Counted from the stretch's first letter, positions 23,987 to 32,959 are shown. The stretch: 64,000 nucleotides of DNA from Ruminococcus sp. (GCA_004555265.1 SFIQ01000007.1:6003-70002), one strand, 5' to 3'. Made by a program: numbers and translations. The notes: generated from the sequence alone by a model not told the origin.

Positions 23987-25090
23987 ATGCCAAGTTTATC
24001 GCTGATGATAAAACCGGCGTCGTCCCTTTGCAATCTTTCGTGTGAATACTGCTTTTACCGAGATGTTTCCGAACACAGGGAACATCTCGGTTTTGGCACT
24101 ATGACGCACGAAACCGCCGATATTCTGATACAAAAAGCCCTCGACTTTGCCGACGGGCACCCCGTTGCCTTTGCGTTTCAGGGTGGCGAACCGACGCTGT
24201 GCGGTCTGCCGTTTTTTGAACATTTTACGCAGACGGTGAAACGCTTAAACCGCAAAAACAGCAATGTGTTTTACTCCATCCAAACCAACGGTACCAAACT
24301 TACCGACGAATGGGCGCAGTTTTTCTCGGACAATCAGTTTTTGGTGGGACTGAGTTTAGACGGCGATTTAGAGGGCAACAAATTTCGCAAAAAGCCCTCG
24401 GGGCAAAATTCGTTTTATCAAATTCTCTCCGCCGCCGAAACCTTAAAACGCCACGGCGCGGAATTTAATATTTTGACCGTTTTGACCGGCTACTGCGCCG
24501 AAAACGGCGAACGGATTTACCGCTATTTCCGTCAAAAAGGCTTTCGGTATTTGCAGTTTATCCCGTGTCTGCGCCCGTTTGACTCGAAAGAGGAAAGCGA
24601 ACTGTATATGACGCCCGACCAATACGCGGACTTTTTAATTCGCGTGTTTAATTTGTATGTCAAAGACTATGTGCGCGGGCAGTATATCAGCGTGCGGCAA
24701 TTTGACAACTGGGTACGGTTGTTTTTAGGGCAACCGACCGAACAGTGCGGCATTATGGGGCATTGCGCGCACCAATTCGTTTCGGAAAGTAACGGCAATA
24801 TTTATCCGTGCGACTTTTACTGCACCGACGAATACCTGCTCGGCAACATTCACGAAACGGATTTTCGCACGATGGCAAACAGCCAAACAGCGGTCGAATT
24901 CATTAAAGAGAGCATCCCCGTGCCCGAACGATGCAAAAAATGCAATGTCTATCCCCTTTGCCGCGCGGGCGGTTGTAAGCGCACACAGCAAAGCGCGGAC
25001 TACTGCGCCGCATACAAGAAATTTTTTACCGCGTGCTTGCCGCTTTTCCGCGTGTTCCTTGCCGAACAACCCCCGCAGGAACGGAAATAA
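23987..25090 (+). CDS. Anaerobic sulfatase-maturating enzyme (radical SAM/SPASM)
   Basis: 367 residues. SAM cluster motif in ASSLCNLSCEYCFYRDVS, then FAFQGGEPTLCG and TNGTKL, and a C-terminal SPASM region with Cys motifs CGIMGHCAHQF, NIYPCDFYC, CKKCNVYPLCRAGGC and YCAAYKKFF. It oxidises the active-site Cys of sulfatases to formylglycine in the cytoplasm before export. It lies 27 bp downstream of the sulfatase whose Cys250 is the obvious client. Only a weak ribosome site precedes the ATG, so it may rely on translational coupling. Confidence 0.94.
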   Translation: MPSLSLMIKPASSLCNLSCEYCFYRDVSEHREHLGFGTMTHETADILIQKALDFADGHPVAFAFQGGEPTLCGLPFFEHFTQTVKRLNRKNSNVFYSIQTNGTKLTDEWAQFFSDNQFLVGLSLDGDLEGNKFRKKPSGQNSFYQILSAAETLKRHGAEFNILTVLTGYCAENGERIYRYFRQKGFRYLQFIPCLRPFDSKEESELYMTPDQYADFLIRVFNLYVKDYVRGQYISVRQFDNWVRLFLGQPTEQCGIMGHCAHQFVSESNGNIYPCDFYCTDEYLLGNIHETDFRTMANSQTAVEFIKESIPVPERCKKCNVYPLCRAGGCKRTQQSADYCAAYKKFFTACLPLFRVFLAEQPPQERK

Positions 25091-25102
25091 ATCCATAAAA
25101 AA

Positions 25103-25174
25103 GTCATTCTGAACGAAGTGAAAAATCTAAAACGCAACAAGGTAAGAGACTCTTCGCCTACGGCGCAGAATGAC
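25103..25174. repeat. GTCATTCTG-type repeat, diverged copy
   Basis: GTCATTCTGAACGAAGTG at the left and TTCGCCTACGGCGCAGAATGAC at the right; related to 4165. It is followed by a short inverted repeat, GTAGGAAACGGTC/GACCGTTCCCTAC, at 25181-25207. Confidence 0.65.
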
Positions 25175-25232
25175 AACGCGTAGGAAACGGTCAAGACCGT
25201 TCCCTACGCGCGAGATACAGTATGCATTAAAA

Positions 25233-25263
25233 AAACGCCGAACAGAAAACCTGTTCGGCGTTT
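25233..25263. terminator. Bidirectional terminator between convergent genes
   Basis: AAACGCCGAACAG-aaaac-CTGTTCGGCGTTT, a perfect 13-bp stem between the maturase (+) and the DUF4832 gene (-). Confidence 0.85.
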
Positions 25264-25281
25264 GCTGTTTCTATATAGAAA

Positions 25282-26646
25282 TTACGGTGTAATTTCAAAC
25301 CAATTCACGCCGTTTTCGTCAAATGCACAACGATTGGCAAAGCGGACGGCAGAGGGTGTATAGACTTCTTTTTCCAAAGAAAGTCCGATTTTTTGAATTG
25401 CCCCGAAATCGCCTGTTACCGAAAACGCGGCGGTACTGTTGCCTGTCAATTTTTCAGGCATATAATCCGTAAAGTCAAACTGCTTTACATTTCCGTTTGC
25501 GTCCGCAATGTGCAAGCGGAGTTTTGTAAATGCATAGGGCAACGCAAACCCGTCATTTGAGAGCTTGACCGTTGCCGTTTGCCGACCGTCAGCGGCGTCT
25601 CCGGCAAGAATTTCGCGTACAGCGATTTGGTAGCCCAAATGATCGGTCAAAAAATCAAATACCGTGCGTTCCAAGGCTTTCCCATTTTGCGTGAAATAGG
25701 CCGAGGTGTGCGGACAGCCGAGCTCGCTTGCGCGCAAGGCGTTCAGTTTTTCCGATTGCCAGCGCACCATATTGAATTGCCCGCCTTCTTCGATATAATT
25801 GTGCGTTAAACTCAAAGTTGAAAGGCTGTGCTCTGCGCAGGCAGTCAGCATTTCATACCCGTCAATGCAGCCCTCGTGCACCGTTTTATCTCTGCCCCAC
25901 GGCATCTCGCCGTCATTGAGTGTAAAGCGGGATTCCTTTACAAACGATTGGAACCGTTCGCTGTCCGGTTCTCCGGCAGGCGTGTTCCATTTGTGGTATG
26001 CACCGACCAAAAAATCATCATGATAGCCCACACGCGCCGCATTTTCGGTATTTTGCACGCAATCTTTAAACTTTTGCATACGCACCTGCAAAGGCAAATA
26101 TGCGGGTGCTGTATCGCACAATGCATACAGCATTTTCTTTTTGTTATGATACAGCCGCGCGGTATGCCATTCGCCCCACGCGCCGATGACACCCGCCTGT
26201 AACACAAGCACCGTGTCACGCACCAAGGGCTCATGCTCCGCAAACCACTGTTTGATTTGCCGCAAATGCCCGTGGATGCGGCGCGAAGTCGGCCCGACCT
26301 TACGGTTCACATCAAATTCATAGGCAAAGCGAAGCAGTACGCGTAACTTCCGTTCGCGCACACCATCCAAATATGCTTGCAGCTGCGCAAACGCGGTATC
26401 ATCCAGCGCCCTTTTGCAATATTCGGTCAAATACACATAGACCTGTACGAGTGCGCACGGCGTATCCCGATAGAGTTCGATTTGTTCATCTAAAAAGCCG
26501 AGCGGCGTTTTGCCTTCGTGAAACATCACCGTGTTGCTACCTAAGGTCAAATAGGTTTCCATGCGCCAGCCGCGGTCGGGATTTTGCCGCAAAACCGAAA
26601 ACCCCTCCCCCTCCAATAACGGCGGGTGCAGTAAAATTGTATCCAT
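25282..26646 (-). CDS. DUF4874/DUF4832 protein, putative glycan-active
   Basis: 454 residues from ATG 26646 (MDTILLHPP), preceded by GAGG; a longer frame upstream lacks support. The opening NPDRGWRMETYLTLGS and the following barrel-like region (VQVYVYLTEY, LLRFAYEFDV, LQAGVIGAWGEWH) match DUF4874. The C-terminal half (MLTACAEHSLSTLSLTHNYI, FFTDHLGYQI-type stretch and a beta-rich end) matches DUF4832. Such proteins look like glycoside-hydrolase-type TIM barrels with a beta domain, but activity is not established. There is no signal peptide, so it would act inside the cell. Convergent with the sulfatase unit. Confidence 0.78.
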   Translation of the reverse strand: MDTILLHPPLLEGEGFSVLRQNPDRGWRMETYLTLGSNTVMFHEGKTPLGFLDEQIELYRDTPCALVQVYVYLTEYCKRALDDTAFAQLQAYLDGVRERKLRVLLRFAYEFDVNRKVGPTSRRIHGHLRQIKQWFAEHEPLVRDTVLVLQAGVIGAWGEWHTARLYHNKKKMLYALCDTAPAYLPLQVRMQKFKDCVQNTENAARVGYHDDFLVGAYHKWNTPAGEPDSERFQSFVKESRFTLNDGEMPWGRDKTVHEGCIDGYEMLTACAEHSLSTLSLTHNYIEEGGQFNMVRWQSEKLNALRASELGCPHTSAYFTQNGKALERTVFDFLTDHLGYQIAVREILAGDAADGRQTATVKLSNDGFALPYAFTKLRLHIADANGNVKQFDFTDYMPEKLTGNSTAAFSVTGDFGAIQKIGLSLEKEVYTPSAVRFANRCAFDENGVNWFEITP

Positions 26647-26794
26647 CCTCTTTTCCGCCTCCGAACGATAGTATGGGTATTGTAGCACATAAGCCTGCGA
26701 AAAGCAAGAAAACCGCGGAAACGACTTTTACGCGCAAAGCGAATTTATATAAACAATAGGGGAGATAAAGTTTAATTTGTGTTTGCATTTATAC

Positions 26795-27252
26795 GGTAGG
26801 GCGGGGGCTTGCCCCCGCCGCCAATGCACATCAAACCCTACGGCGGGGGCAAACTTCTCCGATTTGGGCACCTTGCGGCGGGGGCAAGCCCCCGCCCTAC
26901 CCTGTAAATTTTATTTCGTGCGTAGGGAACGGTCTTGACCGTTCCGCAAAATGACATCGCATTTTGTCGGGCGAACACAGTTCGCCCCTACGATTCGTAG
27001 GGAACAACCTTAGTGTTGTTCCGCAAAGTCACATCAAATGCACGGGCGGGCGTGGAAACCCGCCCCTACAACGGGGCGACGACTCGGCGCCCCGTTATTC
27101 CTCCCTCTGGGAGGGAGGTGGCACGCGCAAAGCGCGTGACGGAGGGAGAGAGGAAATATCTGCTTGTTTCTCTCCCCCAGTCAAATGCTGCGCATTTGAC
27201 AGCCCCCTCGTCAGAGGGGGCGGAAACGGCGGGAGCAAGCCCCCGCCCTACC
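26795..27252. repeat. Large composite block of palindromic repeats
   Basis: Contains two GGTAGGGCGGGGGCTTGCCC/CCCCGCCCTAC-type modules, GGGAACGGTCTTGACCGTTCC, GAACAACCTTAGTGTTGTTC, CGGGCGGGCGTGGAAACC, CCTCCCTCTGGGAGGGAGG plus the ACGCGCAAAGCGCGT module, GTCAAATGCTGCGCATTTGAC and CCCCCTCGTCAGAGGGGG. It is the richest repeat cluster in the window and fills most of the 865-bp gap 26647-27511. No gene is seen. Confidence 0.85.
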
Positions 27253-27332
27253 CTGTAAATACATTTCGTACGCAGACCGCAAAAAAGATGTAATTCATTG
27301 CGGGTCGTCGAGGACGCCGCCCCCTACGCGTT

Positions 27333-27418
27333 GTCATTCTGAGCCGTTAGGCGAAGAATCTCGTTTCGCACATTTTTTCTTTGTGCGGTTTGAGATCCTT
27401 CGCTTCGCTCAGGATGAC
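27333..27418. repeat. GTCATTCTG...CAGGATGAC repeat
   Basis: 86-bp copy of the element at 4165, with GTCATTCTGAGCCGTTAGGC and TTCGCTTCGCTCAGGATGAC ends. Confidence 0.82.
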
Positions 27419-27458
27419 AAATAAAAATTTACCTTTCATTCCAAACGCGCTTGCAACA

Positions 27459-27488
27459 GAAAAACCCGCCGATGTTCGACGGGTTTTT
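27459..27488 (-). terminator. Terminator of the M28 peptidase gene
   Basis: AAAAACCCG and CGGGTTTTT arms around a short loop, just downstream of the minus-strand stop at 27512, with T-runs on both sides. Confidence 0.8.
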
Positions 27489-27511
27489 ACATTTCAATAT
27501 ACAAAATTCGC

Positions 27512-28753
27512 TTACTGCTTTGCGCCGTTATCAAACATTTCAAGCACTTTGGCGCTGACGGCAAAGCACCCCGCAAGACCTTCCAAATTCATATTGTCAT
27601 AGGTGTCGCGGCGGGTGTGGTAATAATCTTCCAGCTTATGATTCAAGCCCGTAACGCCCGTTGCGCGGAAGCCGGCCTGTGCGAATGCGGCGGAGTCCGT
27701 CGCACCGCCGAGCGGCGGCACCCAACCTTTTTTGCAGGGGATTCCCAATTCCTTTGCCGCTTCCATAAACAGGTCGGAAACGTCTTTATCCGCTTTTACG
27801 GTACCGTTCAAATCGCGGTAGTTGGTCATCAGGTATTTCGGGTCATGAATGGTATCATACGAGAAAATAAAGGTCGGCACATCGTCAAACTCGCCTTTGT
27901 GTGCCTCGCACCACGCTTTGGCGCCGCGCAAGCCCGCCTCTTCGGAGCCGGTCAGGATAACGCCGATTTCGGTATTTTCAAATTCAATGCCCTCATCTTT
28001 GAGCATTTTCAACAGCGCAATGCCCATATAGCAACCGGAAAGGTTGTCATTCGCGCCGTCCACCACGCGGTTTTTATTGACCATCCAATAAAGACCGACC
28101 AAAAACGGAACAAATAAAAGTCCCCACATTGCCAATTTAAACAGCAAGGAGCCTGTGTCAATCAGCCCGAACGAAACGCCGTGTTGTGCAACAGCGATAA
28201 TGGCAAGCACGAGATAATACACAGCGCCGACACCGCAAAGCACCGCGTGCCCCTCAAAACCGACACCGCCGAGTTTATAGTTTACGGGCCATTCCCAAGC
28301 CGCATCGGGGTGACCGTTAAAGATAATGCGGCGTTTTACTTCGCCCGTGCATTTCTTAATCGCCGTAACATTGTGGCCGGTTTCTTCTTTAAAGCACCTG
28401 TCAATCAATTTTTTGTAAACGCCGAATTGCGCCAAGACAATAAACAACCCTGCCGCAATCAGCAAAATCGACGCCAGCGGGAACACAAAGAACAGCGCAA
28501 TCGCCAGCAAAACAAAGGTAATGGTAAAATAAATCCACCCGTAGAACGAGCCGGGATTTTCTTTAAATTCCTCCACATCGGCGCGTTCACAGCCGCATTG
28601 CTCTTTGAGGACATTTGCCATATATTCACAAGCCTGCTCTTCGCCCTTGGAACCGGGCGCGCGCTTTTCAAATTTTTGGCAGATATATGTAATTTCTTTG
28701 AGCATATACTCTGCGGCGGCGTCTTTTTTGTCGATGATGTTTTGTAAATTCAT
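27512..28753 (-). CDS. M28-family metallopeptidase with internal membrane helices
   Basis: 413 residues. Zn-peptidase motifs are visible in order: FNGHPDAAWEW (His-x-Asp), VVDGANDNLSGC (bridging Asp), TGSEEAGLRG (catalytic Glu-Glu), SYDTIHD (Asp) and a late His in NHKLEDYYHTRRDTYDN. The chain has two membrane hairpins: residues about 72-107 after the N-terminal helical part, and about 172-230 between the first and second metal ligands. That is unusual for M28 enzymes. There is no signal peptide. AGGGGG precedes the ATG. Substrate unknown; likely an aminopeptidase acting at the membrane. Confidence 0.88.
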   Translation of the reverse strand: MNLQNIIDKKDAAAEYMLKEITYICQKFEKRAPGSKGEEQACEYMANVLKEQCGCERADVEEFKENPGSFYGWIYFTITFVLLAIALFFVFPLASILLIAAGLFIVLAQFGVYKKLIDRCFKEETGHNVTAIKKCTGEVKRRIIFNGHPDAAWEWPVNYKLGGVGFEGHAVLCGVGAVYYLVLAIIAVAQHGVSFGLIDTGSLLFKLAMWGLLFVPFLVGLYWMVNKNRVVDGANDNLSGCYMGIALLKMLKDEGIEFENTEIGVILTGSEEAGLRGAKAWCEAHKGEFDDVPTFIFSYDTIHDPKYLMTNYRDLNGTVKADKDVSDLFMEAAKELGIPCKKGWVPPLGGATDSAAFAQAGFRATGVTGLNHKLEDYYHTRRDTYDNMNLEGLAGCFAVSAKVLEMFDNGAKQ

Positions 28754-28890
28754 AGACCTTTCCCCCTAAATAAAATGATAGTATATTTTACCACGCTGCA
28801 TCGGCGAAATTATGAATTTATTATGAATATATAATGAATAAAAAGTTAATAAATTATCAGGCGTTGAAAATGCGGCAGTCTGTATAAAAA

Positions 28891-28920
28891 GACGCAGCGC
28901 GATACAGTCGCACTGCGCCT
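28891..28920 (-). terminator. Terminator of the polysaccharide deacetylase gene
   Basis: On the minus strand GGCGCAGTGCGA and TCGCGCTGCGTC pair with few mismatches and are followed by TTTTTATAC. Confidence 0.75.
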
Positions 28921-28926
28921 ACCGCA

Positions 28927-29940
28927 TCAAGCGGGCAAATCCCGCAAAGAATGAAACACATACCCCTCCTGTTTCGCCCAATCAATGATTCTGCCAAGCG
29001 CCGCAGCATTATCCGGTGAAACCGAGTGTAGTAAAATGACTGCGCCCGGGTGTAAACGGTCTGTCACCGTTTCAAAAGCGTAATCCGCGCCCTTTTGATT
29101 GTCCAAATCCCAGTCGGCATATGCGACGGACCAAAACACGCATTGATAGCCCAAAGAACCGACCAAATCCAACGCGCAATCGGAATATTCGCCCATCGGA
29201 AAACGGAAAAACGGCTCGCTGTACCCGAAATTCGTCCGCAAATAATCATCCATACCCTTTATTTCCTCTGCCATACGCAAGCGCGTCAGCGTCGGAAAAG
29301 ACGGGTGCTTGACGGAGTGATTGCCGACAATGTGTCCTTCGTTTATCATTCGTGCAATCAGTTCGGGGTTATCCTTCACTTGCGGCAAGGTGCAAAAGAA
29401 TGCCGCAGAAACCTGTTTTTCTTGCAGCGTATCTAAAATTTTTGCAGTATATCCGTTTTCATAGCCGCAATCAAATGTTAAATACAGCACTTTCTCCGTA
29501 GATTTTGTATCAAGGCAAACAGCGTGATAGCCGTTGTCCGCAAAATATTTTTGATTGTTGACCGATGTCACATTCGGCTGTCCGTCCTTTGCCACACCGT
29601 AGCTGTATCCGATTTTTTCGGTTGAGAGCCCACGGGTATTTTCGGGGTCCTCCACTTGAAATGTCTGTAACGGCAACGCGGGTAAACCCGTATAGGTTTT
29701 ACCGTTTTGCAAAACGGGATTATCCGCTGTCACGGGCAATAGAGATGCGGGCGCCGTGGGTTGCGGTGCCGTGGTTTGCGGCGCCGTGGAATTTTCCAGC
29801 GGTTCGGGCGGCGGCACGGTGGTTTCCGTGTCTTTTTCGGTTTGCGGCACGGATTGCGGGAAATCTTCCGCTCCTCTGCCGCAAGCGCAAAACCCGAAAA
29901 GGATTGCCGCGCAAAGCAAACAGCATATTGCTTTTTTCAT
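28927..29940 (-). CDS. Polysaccharide deacetylase, PdaA-like lipoprotein
   Basis: 337 residues from ATG 29940, 5-6 nt after GGAGGG. Lipoprotein signal with the lipobox LFGFC, then a Pro/Thr/Glu-rich linker (to about residue 75) and a NodB domain: VLYLTFDCGYENG (metal Asp, with DC in place of DD/DG), EGHIVGNHSVKHPSF (metal His pair), FFRFPMGEYSD and the final VILLHSVS. Similar to PdaA, the muramic acid deacetylase that makes spore cortex delta-lactam, where DCGYEN is typical. Works outside the membrane on peptidoglycan. Confidence 0.88.
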   Translation of the reverse strand: MKKAICCLLCAAILFGFCACGRGAEDFPQSVPQTEKDTETTVPPPEPLENSTAPQTTAPQPTAPASLLPVTADNPVLQNGKTYTGLPALPLQTFQVEDPENTRGLSTEKIGYSYGVAKDGQPNVTSVNNQKYFADNGYHAVCLDTKSTEKVLYLTFDCGYENGYTAKILDTLQEKQVSAAFFCTLPQVKDNPELIARMINEGHIVGNHSVKHPSFPTLTRLRMAEEIKGMDDYLRTNFGYSEPFFRFPMGEYSDCALDLVGSLGYQCVFWSVAYADWDLDNQKGADYAFETVTDRLHPGAVILLHSVSPDNAAALGRIIDWAKQEGYVFHSLRDLPA

Positions 29941-29955
29941 TTTACCCTCCATAAC

Positions 29956-29986
29956 AAGACGCCCGCAGACGGTCTGTGGGCGTCTT
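29956..29986 (-). terminator. Hairpin upstream of the deacetylase gene
   Basis: AAGACGCCC and GGGCGTCTT with an inner CAGAC/GTCTG pair. It lies after the small minus-strand frame ending at 30001. Confidence 0.7.
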
Positions 29987-30000
29987 TCTCGCTTATTTCA

Positions 30001-30132
30001 TCATATATTGCATATTATCCACAAGGCCGCCGATGGTGTTCGCCGCTTTTTTGGCAACCTTTCGCGCCTTTCGTTTTGTCGAACTGCCGCGCATCGCCGC
30101 GCTTTCGCGGCGGATTGCATTTGAGTTTGCAT
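30001..30132 (-). CDS. Possible 43-residue basic peptide
   Basis: AGGAGG lies 8 nt before an ATG that opens MQTQMQSAAKARR and ends ALWIICNI. A strong ribosome site plus a terminator downstream suggest some small gene here, but three overlapping frames compete: a second ATG at 30137 gives a 40-residue Cys-containing frame, and a third frame gives MRGSSTKRKARKVAKKAAN (29993-30094), which looks the most protein-like but has no ribosome site. Family unknown. Confidence 0.35.
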   Translation of the reverse strand: MQTQMQSAAKARRCAAVRQNERRERLPKKRRTPSAALWIICNI

Positions 30133-30248
30133 TGCATTTCCCTCCTAAATAGATTTGTATTCCTATTTTGCGCGGAAAACGCAAACGCATACCAAGCAAA
30201 GCATAACCAAATCGGTATTTTTTTCAAAAGCAGGAAAATTCCGCTAAA

Positions 30249-31223
30249 TTATTTCTTTTCGTTTTCGTTCGTATTTTCAAGCGTATTTTTTTCGATAATA
30301 TACCGTGGGCGTGCCTTGGTTTCGGCATACATTTTGCCGATGTATTCACCGATGACGCCGAGGCAGAAAATTTGAATACCGCCGAGCAGGAAAATCACGC
30401 ACAAAAGGCTCGTCCAACCTTGCACAGTGTAGCCGAACAGTTTGATAATCACCGTCACAATCACGGCAATCAAACTGACAAGCGACATCAAAAAGCCCAA
30501 ACTCGTAATGAGTTTTAAAGGCCGCACGGAAAGGCTGGTAATACCGTTAAACCCGAGCGACAGCATTTTGGACAGCGGATAGTGGCTCTCACCCGCCAAA
30601 CGCTCCTTGCGGTCATAATAGACCGACGAACTTTTAAAGCCAACCAACGGAATTAACCCGCGCAAAAACAAATTGACCTCGTGAAACTGTGACAGCGCCT
30701 CCAACGCGCGGCGGCTCATCAGGCGGTAATCCGCGTGATTGTATACGACCTCTGCACCGAGTAAATTTAAAATTTTGTAATACCATTTTGCCGTGGTGCG
30801 CTTAAACACGGTATCGGTATCGCGCGCGGCGCGCACACCGTACACAATTTCGGCACCGTCTTTGTATTCTTCGAGCATTTTATCCATCGCGTCAACATCG
30901 TCCTGCCCGTCACAGTCAATGGAAACGGTAATATCCGCATAGTTTTTCGCCGTCATCAGCCCTGCCAAAAGCGCGTTTTGATGCCCCTGATTGCGGCTGA
31001 GTTTCAGCCCCTCAAACTGCGGATTTTTCGCGCGCAAATCCGAAATGACCGCCCAAGTATTGTCTTTGCTGCCGTCGTCGACAAACAACACGCGGCTTTT
31101 TTCGGAAATTTCGCCGTTTTGTATCAGCGCGGACAGTTTGCCCGCAAAAAGCGCATGGGTCACCGGCAAAACTTTTTCCTCGTTATAACAGGGAATAACG
31201 ATATATAAAATCGGTGCGTTCAT
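30249..31223 (-). CDS. GT2 glycosyltransferase (polyprenyl-phosphate sugar transferase type)
   Basis: 324 residues from ATG 31223 (MNAPILYIVIPCYNEE), with GGAGG 9 nt upstream. GT-A fold with IPCYNEE, DDGSKDNTW, SIDCDGQDD and NHADYRLMSRRALE. Two C-terminal membrane helices (about residues 225-250 and 260-285) end in the GEYIGKMYAETKARPRYII signature of the DPM1/GtrB/ArnC group. Such enzymes load a sugar on undecaprenyl phosphate at the inner leaflet for later use by a GT-C enzyme. No GT-C partner is adjacent; one candidate is at 59498. Confidence 0.92.
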   Translation of the reverse strand: MNAPILYIVIPCYNEEKVLPVTHALFAGKLSALIQNGEISEKSRVLFVDDGSKDNTWAVISDLRAKNPQFEGLKLSRNQGHQNALLAGLMTAKNYADITVSIDCDGQDDVDAMDKMLEEYKDGAEIVYGVRAARDTDTVFKRTTAKWYYKILNLLGAEVVYNHADYRLMSRRALEALSQFHEVNLFLRGLIPLVGFKSSSVYYDRKERLAGESHYPLSKMLSLGFNGITSLSVRPLKLITSLGFLMSLVSLIAVIVTVIIKLFGYTVQGWTSLLCVIFLLGGIQIFCLGVIGEYIGKMYAETKARPRYIIEKNTLENTNENEKK

Positions 31224-31359
31224 AGTATGCCTCCGAATTTCAGATACTATAATAATAATACCGATTTGCATGCGCCCTGTCAAGCATTGCCGCCTTTACT
31301 TTTGCCGTATTTCTTGCTATAATACAGAAAATCAATCTGCAAAAACGGAAGTGGAAATC

Positions 31360-31863
31360 GTGGCATTAAACATTGTATTGGTCGAACCGGAAATCCCGCA
31401 AAACACGGGCAATATAGCCCGCACCTGCGCCGCAACGGGCGCGCGCTTGCATTTGGTGGGCCCGATGGGCTTTAAAATCGACGATAAAAAATTAAAGCGC
31501 GCGGGGCTTGATTATTGGCAGCTTTTAGACATTACCTATTATGACTCCTTGCAGGAATTTTTGGAAAAAACCCCGCAGGACAACAATTTTTTCTTCTTCA
31601 CAACCAAGGGCAAACACATTCATTCGGATTTAGTCTACCCCGAAAACGCGTATTTATTTTTCGGAAAAGAAACCAAAGGCTTGCCTGAATGGCTGTTACA
31701 CGAAAACCCCGATTTCTGCGCGCGGCTGCCGATGCTGAACAACGCCCACGCGCGGAGTTTAAACCTCTCAAACACCGTTGCCGTGGCGGTTTTCGAGGTT
31801 TTGCGGCAGTGGGGGTACCCCGAACTGCTGTGCGAGGGGCATTTAAGGGAATATGAGGATTGA
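31360..31863 (+). CDS. trmL: tRNA (cytidine/uridine-34 2'-O)-methyltransferase TrmL
   Basis: SPOUT methyltransferase of the wobble position. I place the start at GTG 31360 (MALNIVLVEPEIPQNTGNIA), just after GGAAGTGG; upstream sequence is not conserved. The 167-residue protein shows NTGNIARTCAATGARLHLVG, FFGKETKGLPEWLL and the knot motif MLNNAHARSLNLSNTVAVAV. TGC-TATAAT at 31316-31323 is the likely -10. Divergent from the GT2 gene. Confidence 0.93.
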   Translation: MALNIVLVEPEIPQNTGNIARTCAATGARLHLVGPMGFKIDDKKLKRAGLDYWQLLDITYYDSLQEFLEKTPQDNNFFFFTTKGKHIHSDLVYPENAYLFFGKETKGLPEWLLHENPDFCARLPMLNNAHARSLNLSNTVAVAVFEVLRQWGYPELLCEGHLREYED

Positions 31864-31905
31864 TTTGGAAATCGGTACAGAAACGGAATGGATTAGGTGA
31901 CTGTT

Positions 31906-32823
31906 ATGGTGCAATATGAAATCGGTGAGACGATGACACCGTTGCAAAGTGAAAAAGCGCCGAATGCCTGTGTGTTAACGCTGGTGACTTCAAAAGAACT
32001 GCAACAAAATCTGCGGATTCCGGGATTGGAGATGCTGCTTCGGCATACGCCGAGCGCGCAGGATTCCCGTGTCTGCAAAACGGAAGTGCATCGCAGTCAT
32101 CTTTGCGGAACGATTGTCACACCGCGGCGCACCAAAGAGCAACGCCCGATTGCATTCGGCTATCTTTTGGCACCGGGCAATGTCATTCTTTGTGACGATT
32201 CGGGTGTGGCTCATACGATGATACAGCGCATGCAACTGCAAAGCCCGCATCAGGAATGCGGAATCGGTACATTTTTCCATGCATTTTTAGAATGGCTTAT
32301 TGCCAAAGACCTGCACCATTTGCAGGAGTTAGAGGACAGGCTAAACCAATTAGAAGAATATGTTTTGGCGGATAAATTAGAAAATTTCAACGCTGAAATG
32401 CGCACCTTACGCAAGGAAATCATTGGCTGGAATCGCTATTACTCACAGCTGGATGATATGGTGTGCGACCTTTTGGAAAACGGAAATCTGTATTTTGATG
32501 AAAATGAATTGCGTTTGCTTCGCATGGTGGAAAGCCGCATCAACCGCCTGAAAAACGAGGCGCAGACACAGCGCGAATACGGTTTGCAGGTGCATGAGCT
32601 ATTCCAAGCAGAGTTGGATATGCGCCAAAATCGAATTATGAAAATTCTCACTGTCGTCACAACCATTTTCCTGCCGCTGACGCTGATTGCAGGCTGGTAC
32701 GGTATGAATTTTCACGATATGCCGGAGCTTTCATGGAAATACGGCTACCCGGCAGTCATTGCCATCAGTGCGGTAGTTGTGCTCGGCTGTTTGGGAATTA
32801 TGAAAAAGAAAAAATTTTGGTAA
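31906..32823 (+). CDS. corA: CorA-like divalent cation transporter
   Basis: 305 residues from ATG 31906 (MVQYEIGETM), 6 nt after AGGTG. Cytoplasmic alpha/beta N-terminal part, long helices (about residues 125-230), then two membrane helices with the CorA signature YGMNF between them and a C-terminal KKKKFW tail. Transports Mg2+ or related ions as a pentamer. It may be co-transcribed with trmL (42-bp gap). Confidence 0.92.
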   Translation: MVQYEIGETMTPLQSEKAPNACVLTLVTSKELQQNLRIPGLEMLLRHTPSAQDSRVCKTEVHRSHLCGTIVTPRRTKEQRPIAFGYLLAPGNVILCDDSGVAHTMIQRMQLQSPHQECGIGTFFHAFLEWLIAKDLHHLQELEDRLNQLEEYVLADKLENFNAEMRTLRKEIIGWNRYYSQLDDMVCDLLENGNLYFDENELRLLRMVESRINRLKNEAQTQREYGLQVHELFQAELDMRQNRIMKILTVVTTIFLPLTLIAGWYGMNFHDMPELSWKYGYPAVIAISAVVVLGCLGIMKKKKFW

Positions 32824-32840
32824 ACCGTACTGTCCATGAA

Positions 32841-32959
32841 ACACAGGGGACTGGTTCTCTGTGTTGGCTGAAAAGGAATCTGCTGCACCCGCACAAGGAA
32901 TCGTCCCCTGTGCGATTTGAAAACAAGAAAAACGGGGACAGGTTTTTACGCCTGTCCCC
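32841..32959. repeat. Cluster of GGGGAC-type REP-like hairpins
   Basis: Three hairpins: ACACAG-GGGACTGGTTCT-CTGTGT (32841-32864), AATCG-tcccctgtg-CGATT (32899-32917) and GGGGACAGG/CCTGTCCCC (32934-32959). The core GGGGACxGGTTCT is shared with copies at 61.7-63.3 kb. The last may terminate corA transcription. Confidence 0.65.

Noticed and set aside
26795..27252. CRISPR-like array because of many short repeats
   Set aside because: Repeats are inverted modules of different kinds, not regularly spaced identical direct repeats with unique spacers; no cas gene is in the window.
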